Source: a bacterium (GTDB lineage Bacteria > JAMCPX01). Taken from it: DNA of 14,061 bases. The notes beneath the pieces are model-generated. The model was not told the origin of the DNA. It searched no databases and was given only the letters and a program-made list of their open reading frames with translations. The DNA is taken from the NCBI GenBank assembly GCA_021789095.1, contig JAJYJX010000046.1:1-14061 (forward strand). Reading direction: 5' to 3'. The stretch's first letter is position 1. Each line of letters starts with the position of its first letter. Below, one piece after another: positions 1 through 7,736 of this stretch. A program made the position numbers and the translations under genes.

Positions 1-477
1 TGCGGAAAATTTTCACCCGATGATAAAACCATTGCATATATCCATGATCCATTTCCTGGCGCCAATCCCATACCGAGCAGTGAAGCACCCATGAGCATTT
101 ATACCATATCTCCGGACGGCTCAAACAGGCAGCGGCTGTGCAATACGTCACAGGTATTCCCGCCAATCTCATGGTCACCGGACGGTAAATATATTTTATT
201 CTTGATGTCCTCTTCAACAACCGGTCATATCCAGATATTTATAATGCCTGTTGACTGCAGTGCTCCTCCCCGTCCTTTATCAGACCCGTCTTTCGATTGT
301 TTTGACCCGTCATTCTCGCCCGACGGCAATACAATAGTTTATACATCCAATCAGTACGGCAATTCCAGGATATTCATAATGAATGCGGACGGCTCAAACC
401 CAAGGGAGCTGACAAATGATGTGCATCTCAATGATCAGCCAGCATGGCAGAAAGGCATAGTATTACCTGTACAGTGA
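1..477 (+). CDS. TolB/PD40-type beta-propeller protein, C-terminal part (5' end outside window)
   Basis: The reading frame is open from the first base and closes at TGA 475-477, giving 158 visible residues; the start lies upstream of the window. The visible part contains repeated WD40-like PD40 blades: FSPDDKTIAYIHD, SWSPDGKYILFL and SFSPDGNTIVYTS, followed by RIFIMNADGSNPRELT. The SPDG(K/N) turn and the NADGSNPRELT strand are hallmarks of the TolB-like six-bladed propeller family. Such proteins are usually periplasmic or surface-exposed and act in protein-protein interaction; the N-terminus that would show a signal peptide is not in view. The family is certain from the sequence, but the specific role is not. 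The next gene starts about 55 bp later on the same strand, so co-transcription is possible but not shown. Confidence 0.85.
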   Translation, partial: CGKFSPDDKTIAYIHDPFPGANPIPSSEAPMSIYTISPDGSNRQRLCNTSQVFPPISWSPDGKYILFLMSSSTTGHIQIFIMPVDCSAPPRPLSDPSFDCFDPSFSPDGNTIVYTSNQYGNSRIFIMNADGSNPRELTNDVHLNDQPAWQKGIVLPVQ

Positions 478-532
478 TAACCACATAAATGCATTTGAAA
501 ATAGTGAACGAGTAAACTGCCTTATTGCATTT

Positions 533-973
533 TTGAGGATAGGGAAGCTCCTCCTCTTTCTAAGAATAGGCTTTTACACATTCTACATACCTTATCTTGA
601 GAAGAGAAATGGGCTGAAGGAGCTGTTTATTATACTATCAAAGAATGGAGCCCCGGCGGTAAGCGCGCGGCCCCTTGCGAAGGCTGATAAGAAACCGTAT
701 TACTATGACAAGTCTACTATCAGAAGATATGTTCATGCATGGATGCGCATAAAGGGCTTATTCATAGCCCAGCACTGCTGGAGCAGAACATTACTGCTTT
801 ATAAATTCTTAAAATCAGCCGGATACAATGTAATGATATATACAGGTATAAGAAAAGACTCTATAGATAATATTTCAATAATAGGACACAGCTGGATCAC
901 CATTGACGGCGATGTATTTGATGACAGAAGCGATGTTGCCGAAGCTTACTATGTAACATTTTCTTACCCATGA
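533..973 (+). CDS. Lasso-peptide B2-like protein (McjB C-terminal, transglutaminase-fold cysteine protease family)
   Basis: This 146-residue protein matches the size of stand-alone B2 proteins. In lasso-peptide pathways these remove the leader peptide using a Cys-His-Asp triad. Visible signature: HCWSRTLLLYKFLKSAGYNV (Cys82), a following G-I-R-K-D strand (105-109), then GHSWITIDGDVFDD with His119 and Asp130/131. The 12-residue His-to-Asp131 spacing agrees with the McjB triad as I recall it. The start is uncertain. The TTG at 533 has no convincing ribosome-binding site, no in-frame ATG or GTG lies upstream before the stop at 458-460, and an ATT at 524 is the other option. The end overlaps the next gene by ATGA (970-973), so the two are translationally coupled. 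No lasso precursor, B1/PqqD protein or dedicated cyclase is adjacent, so the substrate is unknown. Family call strong, pathway call weak. Confidence 0.82.
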   Translation: MRIGKLLLFLRIGFYTFYIPYLEKRNGLKELFIILSKNGAPAVSARPLAKADKKPYYYDKSTIRRYVHAWMRIKGLFIAQHCWSRTLLLYKFLKSAGYNVMIYTGIRKDSIDNISIIGHSWITIDGDVFDDRSDVAEAYYVTFSYP

Positions 974-2160
974 CCGGACTGTTTGATCCACTCAGAAAAC
1001 TGCTTGCAGATACATGTTCACCTGTAAAATCTGCAGAAAAGATAAAGCAGTTAAAATACAAGCTCTCTAAGATTAAGCCTGAAAAGCTTAAAAAGCTTGC
1101 AGATACAGAATTTCTCCCTCCGCTTCTATACTATCATCTTAAGACCTTCAATATTCCAGGATACAGTCATATGCTGCCGCAGCTCAAAGACAGCTATATG
1201 CGCAATACTGCACGCAATGTTCTGCTGCTGAAGCAATTAAAAGCGTTAAAAAAACAGGCGGAACAGAAAGGTATAAAGATAATCCTGCTCAAAGGTGCTG
1301 CGCTTGCCATGTCCGTTTATAATGAAATAGGACTCAGACCAATGGATGATATAGACATACTTGTCGAACAAAAGCACGTTGACAGGATAAAGGAGCTTAT
1401 GGAGCAGAACAGTATGCATCCATTATTCAAGGATACAAATCAAAACTGGCTTTTCAATATAAAATCCCATATAGTACCTTACCAGACTGACGACAGTATC
1501 CTCTCTCTCGATGTCCACACGCGATTGTTTGATGATAGGTTTATACACTTTGCAGAGCTAAAACCCTTTGAAAACACGTTCACAATAAACTGGGATAATG
1601 AATCATTTCTTACTCTCGATCCGTATACAGCATTCATCTATGGACTTTATCACATCGCAGTACACCATAACTTCTCATGTAAGCTAAGGGATATTATCGA
1701 TCTTTCATACGCTGTATCTTATTATGGCCTTGTACCCGAAAAAATATTTTCTTATATTGACTCCACACATGCAGCAGGACTGTTTTTGCCGCTGATAGAT
1801 ACAACCTTCGAACTTTCCGGCGTTAAGCCGGAACACCATAATGCTGCAACAATCAGCCATGCATACCTTTACTGGACAAACAGTGTTGTTATGAAATACC
1901 TGCCTATACAGGCATCATCCAGATTATCAGACCCTGCACTAAGGATTGCCACCGTTTTAACGTCTGGAGTTAAAAAATGGATGCTTCATATCTTCAGATT
2001 TACAGACTATGAAGTCTCTATATTCTATAAATCTCAGAAAGGCGGCATACTGAAAAAGGCTTTTATGGGTATATGGACGATTGTTATTGCTATCATTTAT
2101 ATTGTTGTGCTACCACTTTTTTATATTAAAGTAAAAGTACAAAAAATACAAACGAAATAA
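970..2160 (+). CDS. NTP_transf_5 family nucleotidyltransferase with C-terminal membrane helix
   Basis: This 396-residue protein belongs to the uncharacterised nucleotidyltransferase family of the Pol-beta fold. The core at residues 104-132 contains LLKGAALAMSVY, then GLRPMDDIDILV with metal-binding Asp127 and Asp129. Later family landmarks are LSLDVHTRLF (Asp181, the third acidic position with a His two residues on) and KLRDIIDLSYAV near 238-249. A hydrophobic stretch at about 366-388, followed by Lys-rich residues, looks like a single membrane anchor. The ATG lies inside the stop of the B2-like gene (ATGA overlap), implying coupled expression and probably a shared pathway. Family members occur beside B2 proteins and AsnB-like enzymes in several RiPP-type clusters, where they are thought to nucleotidylate or otherwise modify a peptide or small molecule. 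The reaction here is unknown. Confidence 0.85.
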   Translation: MTGLFDPLRKLLADTCSPVKSAEKIKQLKYKLSKIKPEKLKKLADTEFLPPLLYYHLKTFNIPGYSHMLPQLKDSYMRNTARNVLLLKQLKALKKQAEQKGIKIILLKGAALAMSVYNEIGLRPMDDIDILVEQKHVDRIKELMEQNSMHPLFKDTNQNWLFNIKSHIVPYQTDDSILSLDVHTRLFDDRFIHFAELKPFENTFTINWDNESFLTLDPYTAFIYGLYHIAVHHNFSCKLRDIIDLSYAVSYYGLVPEKIFSYIDSTHAAGLFLPLIDTTFELSGVKPEHHNAATISHAYLYWTNSVVMKYLPIQASSRLSDPALRIATVLTSGVKKWMLHIFRFTDYEVSIFYKSQKGGILKKAFMGIWTIVIAIIYIVVLPLFYIKVKVQKIQTK

Positions 2161-2166
2161 GAAAAG

Positions 2167-2206
2167 TGTCATTGCGAACCGCTTAAGAGGTGGCGAAGCA
2201 ATCTTG
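2167..2206. repeat. REP-like dispersed repeat (ATTGC...GCAAT)
   Basis: About 40 bp immediately after the nucleotidyltransferase. The segment carries an imperfect palindrome with outer arms ATTGC (2171-2175) and GCAAT (2198-2202) around a purine-rich centre containing GGTGGCGAAGC. Its wording, GTCATTGCGA at the left end and GCGAAGCAATCT at the right, matches a type of short intergenic repeat I know from many bacterial genomes, often in several copies near stop codons. Only one copy is visible here, so the dispersed nature is knowledge, not observation. Confidence 0.6.
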
Positions 2207-2211
2207 TTTTC

Positions 2212-2289
2212 GTCATTCCGTGTTTGACACGGAATCCAGAACACCATAATAAACAAAACACTGGATTCCCGTTTACACGGGAATGACAA
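2212..2289. repeat. Inverted pair of hairpin repeats (BIME/MITE-like)
   Basis: Two related hairpins face each other. The left one is ATTCCGTGT-TTG-ACACGGAAT (2215-2235), a perfect 9-bp stem. The right one is ATTCCCGT-TTAC-ACGGGAAT (2265-2284), a perfect 8-bp stem. Beyond the stems, the left unit begins GTCATTCC and ends GGAATCCAG, while the right unit begins CTGGATTCCC and ends GGGAATGAC. They are therefore inverted copies of one element separated by an AT-rich spacer of about 25 bp, and together could form a cruciform. Neither hairpin is followed by a T-run, so this is not an intrinsic terminator. The arrangement resembles REP/BIME units mobilised in trans by a transposase encoded elsewhere. 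Confidence 0.75.
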
Positions 2290-2360
2290 GCAAGTAGTAA
2301 CCCTGTAGCAAGTTACAGGGAATTATTGTACTAAATAGAAAACATTAAGAAGGAGGCTGT

Positions 2361-3131
2361 ATGTATACACTATCAAAACTCTTTTCAGCATGGTTTTTGC
2401 CGCCGGGATTATTTGTTACAATACTGGTTATATGGGCAATAATTCTTATAAGAAAAAAGAAAACAGGTATAGCTGTTTTAATGTTGGTCTTTTCGGGCTT
2501 TATCTATGCTCTCAGTATAACGCCGGTAGCAGATAAACTCATACTGCCTCTTGAAAACAGTTATTCACGGCTTGATGTTAAAAACATAACAAACCATGAT
2601 ATTTATGCAGTGCTTGGAGGCGGCATACATGATAATTCGCCTGATATCGAAGGTGAAGGCTCGCCAAGTGGCGATGCATTGCAAAGGCTTGTCTATGTCT
2701 TCAGGCTGTACAGGTTCCAGCCTTTACCGGTCATTGTTAGCAGCGGTAAAGGGTTCAAATGCCAGAAACCGGAAGCACCTGTAATGAAGCGCTATCTTGT
2801 TCAAATGGGTATACCCGAAAAAGACATATACATGGATACAACAAGCAGAAATACCTATGAGAATGCCGTCGAAATAAAGAAGCTTTGTGAAAAGCTTGCG
2901 TGCAAGAGAGTAATCCTTATTACTTCAGCATATCATATGAAAAGGGCTGTTTATTCGTTCAGGCATGCCGGGTTAACGAACGTGGTGCCTGCACCCGCTG
3001 ATTATAAAACAAGCAGGACTTGTTACAATTTCATAAACTATATGCCGGATATGGAAGCACTGCTCAACACCTACAGGGCGTTACATGAGTACATAGGTAT
3101 GCTTTACTATAAGATCCTTGTAAGGGTATAA
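2361..3131 (+). CDS. ElyC/SanA/YdcF family (DUF218) membrane protein
   Basis: This 256-residue protein has two N-terminal membrane helices (about 12-31 and 36-54), separated by a short RKKKT turn, followed by a soluble DUF218 domain. Family landmarks are the AVLGGG turn (83-88), SSGKG (127-131), the SRNTYENA helix start (162-169) and ITSAYHMKRA (187-196). Length and two-helix topology match ElyC of E. coli, which affects use of the undecaprenyl-phosphate carrier in envelope biogenesis; the smaller SanA and YdcF have a different N-terminus. The start is well supported by AAGGAGG at 2350-2356, with 4 bp between it and the ATG. The gene converges on the AsnB-like gene with only 12 bp between stop codons; a short T-run follows, but I see no stable hairpin. 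The neighbouring polyprenyl-phosphate glycosyltransferase makes a lipid-carrier role plausible, though that is inference. Confidence 0.85.
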   Translation: MYTLSKLFSAWFLPPGLFVTILVIWAIILIRKKKTGIAVLMLVFSGFIYALSITPVADKLILPLENSYSRLDVKNITNHDIYAVLGGGIHDNSPDIEGEGSPSGDALQRLVYVFRLYRFQPLPVIVSSGKGFKCQKPEAPVMKRYLVQMGIPEKDIYMDTTSRNTYENAVEIKKLCEKLACKRVILITSAYHMKRAVYSFRHAGLTNVVPAPADYKTSRTCYNFINYMPDMEALLNTYRALHEYIGMLYYKILVRV

Positions 3132-3143
3132 TTATTTTTTTCT

Positions 3144-5042
3144 CTATAATCCAAGCTTATATTTTTGCAGCCATTTAACAAGCACGAGAAGCGGCCAGAG
3201 CTTTTTCCTATGATCGTAAATCCTTGACGCATGTTCTTTTAAAAGCCTGTCAATATAAGCATGATTAAATATGCCGTTGCCTCCGACTGAATCTTCCGAC
3301 AGGATTGATTCAGCTTCATGCCTGAAATCATTTTGCAGCCATCGAGTAATAGGGATGCCGAAACCCTTTTTCTTTCTGCTCACCACTTCCCGGGGCAATT
3401 TATTTCTCATAAGATTCTTCAAGAGATATTTCCCGGTAATCCCCCTGATTTTATACTCAAAAGGAAGGGACATGCTGAATTCAACAAGCCTGTTGTCAAG
3501 CAGAGGGACCCTTGATTCTATGGATGCAGACATGGTTGCACGATCAACCTTTACAAGCAGGTCATCCGGCAGATACATAAAAATATCCAGTATATTCGCA
3601 CGTTCAGCTTCTGACATGCCTGGCACATCTGTAACCAGTTCCTCCGCCTGTTTATAAATGCCGTTATCGATATCCTTCAATAGTTCCTCTTTGAATATCA
3701 GGCTTAACCCTTCTGCAGTAAATCCTGACATCCATTGTATGTGCCTTTTATGTACAGGCATCAAGGCTGAACCGATGAATCTTTTTGCTACAAAGTCTAA
3801 AGAAAAATTCTTCGACGAAACCGGCAGCATGTGTATCAATGGTTCAAAAACTCCCTTCCTTACAAGGGCAGGCAGAGAACTGTAAAAAGATATAAACCTG
3901 TGAGCGATGTAGGTAGGATAGCCGGCGAACATCTCATCACCTCCCTCGCCGGAAAGCACGACCTTTACATGCTCGCCTGCCAGCCTGCTCAGGTAGTATG
4001 TCGGGATTACAGAAGGGTCTGCAACAGGCTCATCTATAAAGTCTGTGATCCTGTCAAACAGCTCCCTGAATACAGTGTAGGTAAACAATTCCGAGTAATG
4101 CCTTAATCCAAGTCTCCTGCTCACGATCATTGCATATCTGCTCTCGTCAAACGAAGGTTCATCAAATGCAATGGAAAAGCTGTTGATGTCTGCTGCTATT
4201 TTTGATGCAAAGTACGCAATTGTGGAGGAATCAATGCCTCCTGAAAGCAATACACCAACAGGCACATCAGCCGCCATCTGGTCCTTTACAGCATCCGATA
4301 AAAGTCCCTCTAACTGCATTTCAAGTTTTTTTTCATTCTGTATTCTGTTGTTCTGTACTGTCTTGTTTGTATGAATCTTGATCTCTGAAAACGTTTTTTT
4401 ATAAATTCGATCCTGCTCCTTAACAATGCATACACCAGGCATAAGCTTAAAAATGCCTTTTATAATCGTGTTTGGTGCAGGGGTGTAATCATGGGTAAGA
4501 TACTGTGCCACTGCCGGAAGATCCAATTTGTATTCACTGTTCTGTAAGGCAAGCATGGCTTTCAACTCCGATGCAAATACGATACCATCTGTTAAGCTGT
4601 AATAGAGCGGCTTTATACCAATCCTGTCCCTTGCCAGTATAAGCCTTTTGCGATTCCCATCGTATATTGCGAAGGCAAACATCCCGTTGAGTTTAGCAAA
4701 ACCCTCTATCCCGTACTGTTCGTAAAGATGAACAATAACCTCTGTATCCGTACCTGTGTAAAAGCCATGACCCGCCGATGCAAGATCCTTTTTCAGCTCC
4801 CGGAAATTATATACCTCGCCGTTGTACACAATCCATAGAGAGCCGTCTTCGTTATGAACCGGTTGATCGCCGTTTTTTATATCAATTATTGAAAGCCTGT
4901 TTGCGCCGATTACGCATTGATCGAACACACGAAGGCCTTGCTGATCAGGCCCGCGGTAACGCATAGCATCAAGCATTGTCCGTGATGTTACGATCAGATC
5001 ATCTTGTGGAGCATGCCTGTATATGCCGCATATTCCGCACAT
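3144..5042 (-). CDS. asnB: Asparagine synthetase (glutamine-hydrolysing) / AsnB-like amidotransferase
   Basis: This 632-residue enzyme has two complete domains. The N-terminal class II glutaminase starts MCGICGIY, with the catalytic Cys2 exposed after Met removal, and has the glutamine-site motifs NRLSIID (48-54), NGEVYN (74-79) and GTDTE (97-101). The C-terminal ATP-pyrophosphatase synthetase domain has the PP-loop SGGIDSS (267-273) and GEGGDEMFAGYP (365-376). Known chemistry is ATP-dependent amide formation using ammonia from glutamine, classically Asp to Asn. The length (about 630) fits the AsnB subgroup common in exopolysaccharide and exosortase-type loci, rather than the shorter housekeeping form. 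The upstream glycosyltransferase ends 3 bp before this start, so the two are one operon. It could amidate a sugar or peptide instead of free Asp. A lasso-cyclase role is unlikely because the glutaminase domain is intact. Confidence 0.93.
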   Translation of the reverse strand: MCGICGIYRHAPQDDLIVTSRTMLDAMRYRGPDQQGLRVFDQCVIGANRLSIIDIKNGDQPVHNEDGSLWIVYNGEVYNFRELKKDLASAGHGFYTGTDTEVIVHLYEQYGIEGFAKLNGMFAFAIYDGNRKRLILARDRIGIKPLYYSLTDGIVFASELKAMLALQNSEYKLDLPAVAQYLTHDYTPAPNTIIKGIFKLMPGVCIVKEQDRIYKKTFSEIKIHTNKTVQNNRIQNEKKLEMQLEGLLSDAVKDQMAADVPVGVLLSGGIDSSTIAYFASKIAADINSFSIAFDEPSFDESRYAMIVSRRLGLRHYSELFTYTVFRELFDRITDFIDEPVADPSVIPTYYLSRLAGEHVKVVLSGEGGDEMFAGYPTYIAHRFISFYSSLPALVRKGVFEPLIHMLPVSSKNFSLDFVAKRFIGSALMPVHKRHIQWMSGFTAEGLSLIFKEELLKDIDNGIYKQAEELVTDVPGMSEAERANILDIFMYLPDDLLVKVDRATMSASIESRVPLLDNRLVEFSMSLPFEYKIRGITGKYLLKNLMRNKLPREVVSRKKKGFGIPITRWLQNDFRHEAESILSEDSVGGNGIFNHAYIDRLLKEHASRIYDHRKKLWPLLVLVKWLQKYKLGL

Positions 5043-5045
5043 ATA

Positions 5046-5993
5046 TCAAAGATTGATTTTTTCCTTTATTGTATACACGGCATTGCTTATAGATTCGTGA
5101 TAAAGCCTTATGATCAGTTCTGCTATAAGCCCGATCAAAACAAGTTCAAAACCTATCAAAAACAGAAATACAGCGAGTAAAAGGAGCGGATTCTTATAGG
5201 CAAAGACATGCAGATAAAACTTCTCGTAAAGCACATACAGACCTATTAAAAAACCGACAAGCATAAACATGAAACCGCTGCCGCCGAAAAGATGTATGGG
5301 TCTTGTAGAAAAATCACCGAGAAATTTTACTGTGAGCAGATCAAGCAATACCTTTATCGTCCTTATAAAACCGTAATGAGAACTGCCGTAAAGCCTGCGC
5401 CTGTGGTGTGTCTTAACCTCGGTAATAACTGCACCTGTCCATGCAGCATAAACAGGTATAAATCTGTGCATCTCCCCGTACAGCTTTATGCCTTTTATCA
5501 AATCTGCCTTATAAGCCTTGAGCGTACATCCGAAGTCGTGCAGTCTGACGCCTGTAACAATACCTATTATATAATTTGCTATAATTGATGGCAGTATTCT
5601 CCTGAAGAACCCGTCTTTCCTTGGTCTTCGCCACCCGCTTACAAGATCATAACCTTCATCAATTCGTGATACCATTGCAGGTATATCGTGCGGATCATTC
5701 TGCAGATCCGCATCCATGGTAATAATGATCCGTCCTGAGGCATGTTTAATCCCGGCAGACATTGCAGGCGTCTGTCCATAGTTTCTCTTAAAGCTTATGA
5801 TCTTAACGGATTTATCTTCTGCTGCAAGCTGTCTCAGCTTTTTCTGGCTCTCGTCCGTGCTGCCGTCATTGACAAAGATAATCTCTGCATCATAATGCTG
5901 TTTTACGATAACATCTTTAAGTTCTGAATAGAGCTGATCAATAGAATCAGCTTCATTAAATACCGGTATTACAACAGATAAATAAACGCTCAT
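5046..5993 (-). CDS. GT2 polyprenyl-phosphate glycosyltransferase (DPM1/GtrB/ArnC-like)
   Basis: This 315-residue protein has a GT-A fold family 2 domain followed by two membrane helices, the classic layout of enzymes that transfer a sugar from a nucleotide sugar to undecaprenyl phosphate. Landmarks are VVIPVFNEADSI (7-18), EIIFVNDGSTDES (37-49), the metal-binding DAD in ITMDADLQNDP (91-101), GCTLKAY (155-161) and the RRRLYGSSHYG basic motif (198-208). The membrane helices lie at about 235-256 and 267-297. The predicted product is a lipid-linked monosaccharide for a glycan-modification or envelope pathway; the sugar cannot be read from sequence. It is the first gene of a two-gene unit with the AsnB-like enzyme. 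Its 95-bp upstream gap is mostly the porin terminator, and the ATG at 5991-5993 has no clear Shine-Dalgarno. Confidence 0.92.
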   Translation of the reverse strand: MSVYLSVVIPVFNEADSIDQLYSELKDVIVKQHYDAEIIFVNDGSTDESQKKLRQLAAEDKSVKIISFKRNYGQTPAMSAGIKHASGRIIITMDADLQNDPHDIPAMVSRIDEGYDLVSGWRRPRKDGFFRRILPSIIANYIIGIVTGVRLHDFGCTLKAYKADLIKGIKLYGEMHRFIPVYAAWTGAVITEVKTHHRRRLYGSSHYGFIRTIKVLLDLLTVKFLGDFSTRPIHLFGGSGFMFMLVGFLIGLYVLYEKFYLHVFAYKNPLLLLAVFLFLIGFELVLIGLIAELIIRLYHESISNAVYTIKEKINL

Positions 5994-6030
5994 GGGTTTT
6001 TAATACCAGAAATACAGTAGAAAGTGAAAT

Positions 6031-6068
6031 AAAAAAGGCGCCCCGCCTCAGGTGGGCGGGGCGCCTTT
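6031..6068 (-). terminator. Rho-independent terminator of the porin gene
   Basis: There is a perfect 14-bp GC-rich stem between 6034-6047 and 6055-6068 with a 7-nt loop (6048-6054). Read on the - strand, the stem is followed by six T residues (complement of 6031-6036). It begins 20 bp past the porin stop codon. On the + strand it is followed by only TTT and then GA, so it acts for the - strand, separating the porin from the glycosyltransferase-AsnB unit. Confidence 0.92.
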
Positions 6069-6088
6069 GAATTCAGATTTGCATAAGG

Positions 6089-7573
6089 TTAAAACAGAAC
6101 TGTGAAACGCGTTACGAATGCAAAAACACCGTCTGCGTTGTTATTTATATCCTTGAACACTGCACCCGGTATAAAGTAACCTGTCTGGAACCCGAATATA
6201 AAATTGTCCGACATGGTCGTATCGACGCCAAGGTCCGCTTCATAACCAAGGTTCCTTGCCGGTTTGCCCGGTGTCCTGCCTGCATAAGCGGCATAATTTG
6301 TAAAATCGTTTGTTTCTGCCCATAGCAGCTGCAGTTTTGCTTTAAGGAAATCCGCGGGTATAAACTTTACCATTGGCGCAATGTATATAAAGTCATCTTT
6401 TAATGCGGATTGCGATGGTATAGATGTGGGTGGAGTATTAAGCTTACCCAATCCATTGAGTGTTGCCAAGGTAGGATTCGGGAACGAATTCGGTCCTGCG
6501 AGCCCTGTGTTGTTAAACAGTATAAGGCTTGAGTTATAATCATTGCTGAATGGGTAGGTTTCTATATCACTTGAGGACTTACCGTTTGCGGGTGAGAAAC
6601 CTAATTCAAGCACATAATCCAGCGGCTTCATTGAATAAGTTCCTCTTAATATACCGCCCTGCGCATCCACAACCTTAAGCTTGTTTGTTCCTATACCTGC
6701 CTGCAGATACTGTGCGGCAACGCTTGATGCGGTAAACGGCATTAAGCTGCCGCTTATATAAAAGTAATCCAAAGCAAGCTTTAGATTCTCTATTGGTTTT
6801 ACATCAGCATAAAGCTCTAAAAGGTTGATATTTTTCTTAAAGGAATTCTGTTCTTGATGCTGTAACAGTAATAAGACAGTTGCTTCCTTTGTCATATAAC
6901 CCGGAATAAATGTGTACCAATCATCATCATCATAAGGGTTGTTTATGTCATTTCCTGCTATCTTTGCATAATCAAGTATGGTGATAAGTGGTTTGTCCTT
7001 GCCCATAGGCATGGTGGCAAACTGTATCTGGTCAGCAGTATTGCCATAATAAGCATCTCCCCATTCATTCTTAAATCCATCTCCACTATTATACAGAACT
7101 CCCTCCCCAAAACCATAAGGCATACGGCCCAGGGAAAAACTGCCTACCGGTGAATGATACTCAAGCCATACCCTTTTAACATTCATGTTCAGGAGCGCTG
7201 TACCATCGGGTGTAGTTGCACTGCCGGGATAATAAGATGAGGTATTCGAAGGATTGCCTGTGTTCACAGAGTTGCCCGAATCCACGTTATCGCCCCACAG
7301 CACGTCGTCAAGCATGTCGATCTGCGATTTGATGACAATATCTTCATTAATATTTACCTGCGGCTCCAATCGGAATCTCTGATCAAAATAAGATGTGTTT
7401 TCAGAATTTTGCGTTGCAATATTATGGTAGTAAACTTGCCTTACCCTGTAATATCCATCAAACTTAAAGCTTGATGCCTCGAGAAGACCCGCAGATGCCG
7501 GCACGGATGCAAGCATCATGATCAATGATGTAATGACAATGGTCAACAGCATTATACTTTTTTTGATCTTCAT
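6089..7573 (-). CDS. Outer-membrane beta-barrel porin-like protein
   Basis: This 494-residue protein begins with a Sec signal peptide: MKIKKSIMLL, then a hydrophobic core, then ASVPASA with likely cleavage after Ala28. The mature part has alternating aromatic/polar strands typical of a beta-barrel, for example FKFDGYYRVRQVYY (about 37-50), QRFRLEPQVNI and VWLEYHSPVGSFSLGRMPYG. It ends FAFVTRFTVLF, with the C-terminal Phe used for BAM-dependent outer-membrane insertion. The opening strands and the SLGRMPYGFGEG turn recall porins of the alginate-export/OprB-like kind, but I cannot assign a substrate. Translation start is secure: a near-perfect AAGGAGGT (complement of 7579-7586) lies 5 bp before the ATG. 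The gene has its own terminator and probably its own promoter. Confidence 0.85.
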   Translation of the reverse strand: MKIKKSIMLLTIVITSLIMMLASVPASAGLLEASSFKFDGYYRVRQVYYHNIATQNSENTSYFDQRFRLEPQVNINEDIVIKSQIDMLDDVLWGDNVDSGNSVNTGNPSNTSSYYPGSATTPDGTALLNMNVKRVWLEYHSPVGSFSLGRMPYGFGEGVLYNSGDGFKNEWGDAYYGNTADQIQFATMPMGKDKPLITILDYAKIAGNDINNPYDDDDWYTFIPGYMTKEATVLLLLQHQEQNSFKKNINLLELYADVKPIENLKLALDYFYISGSLMPFTASSVAAQYLQAGIGTNKLKVVDAQGGILRGTYSMKPLDYVLELGFSPANGKSSSDIETYPFSNDYNSSLILFNNTGLAGPNSFPNPTLATLNGLGKLNTPPTSIPSQSALKDDFIYIAPMVKFIPADFLKAKLQLLWAETNDFTNYAAYAGRTPGKPARNLGYEADLGVDTTMSDNFIFGFQTGYFIPGAVFKDINNNADGVFAFVTRFTVLF

Positions 7574-7596
7574 ACTCTACCTCCTTTTTCTACCGT

Positions 7597-7625
7597 TTTT
7601 ACTTTAAAAACACCAATTCTGTCAA
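7597..7625 (-). promoter_or_regulatory. Candidate sigma70-type promoter of the porin gene
   Basis: On the - strand a perfect TTGACA (complement of 7620-7625) is followed, 17 bp on, by GTAAAA (complement of 7597-7602), a poor -10 match in a very A/T-rich stretch about 25 bp before the ATG. The -35 is good and the -10 weak. A second TTGACA lies further upstream in the same gap (near 7705-7710), with a TATGCA-like -10 at a long 19-bp spacing. One of the two probably drives the porin; start-site data are needed. Confidence 0.35.
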
Positions 7626-7736
7626 GGAATATCCAATACTCTCTTCGCTGAAGTTTATCTACCTGCACCATAATTCTCGTGCATACCTTTGCCTGTTCTG
7701 CTTTGTGTCAAAATACCTTTCTTATCCTTTTGTTTT

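Noticed and set aside
489-515. Eight-codon ORF before the B2-like gene as a peptide precursor
   Set aside because: Far too short for a leader plus core and lacks the Thr-x-Gly boundary of lasso precursors.
2215-2284. Intergenic hairpins as transcription terminators
   Set aside because: No T-run follows either stem on either strand, and the inverted duplication fits a repeat element better.
2161-2360. Hidden lasso precursor between the nucleotidyltransferase and the ElyC-like gene
   Set aside because: Both strands give only very short frames here, and the gap is filled by hairpin repeats.
3144-5042. AsnB-like protein as the lasso cyclase partner of the B2-like protein
   Set aside because: The glutaminase domain is complete, with Cys2 and the glutamine-site motifs. 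It is on the opposite strand in an operon with a glycosyltransferase, and no precursor is visible.
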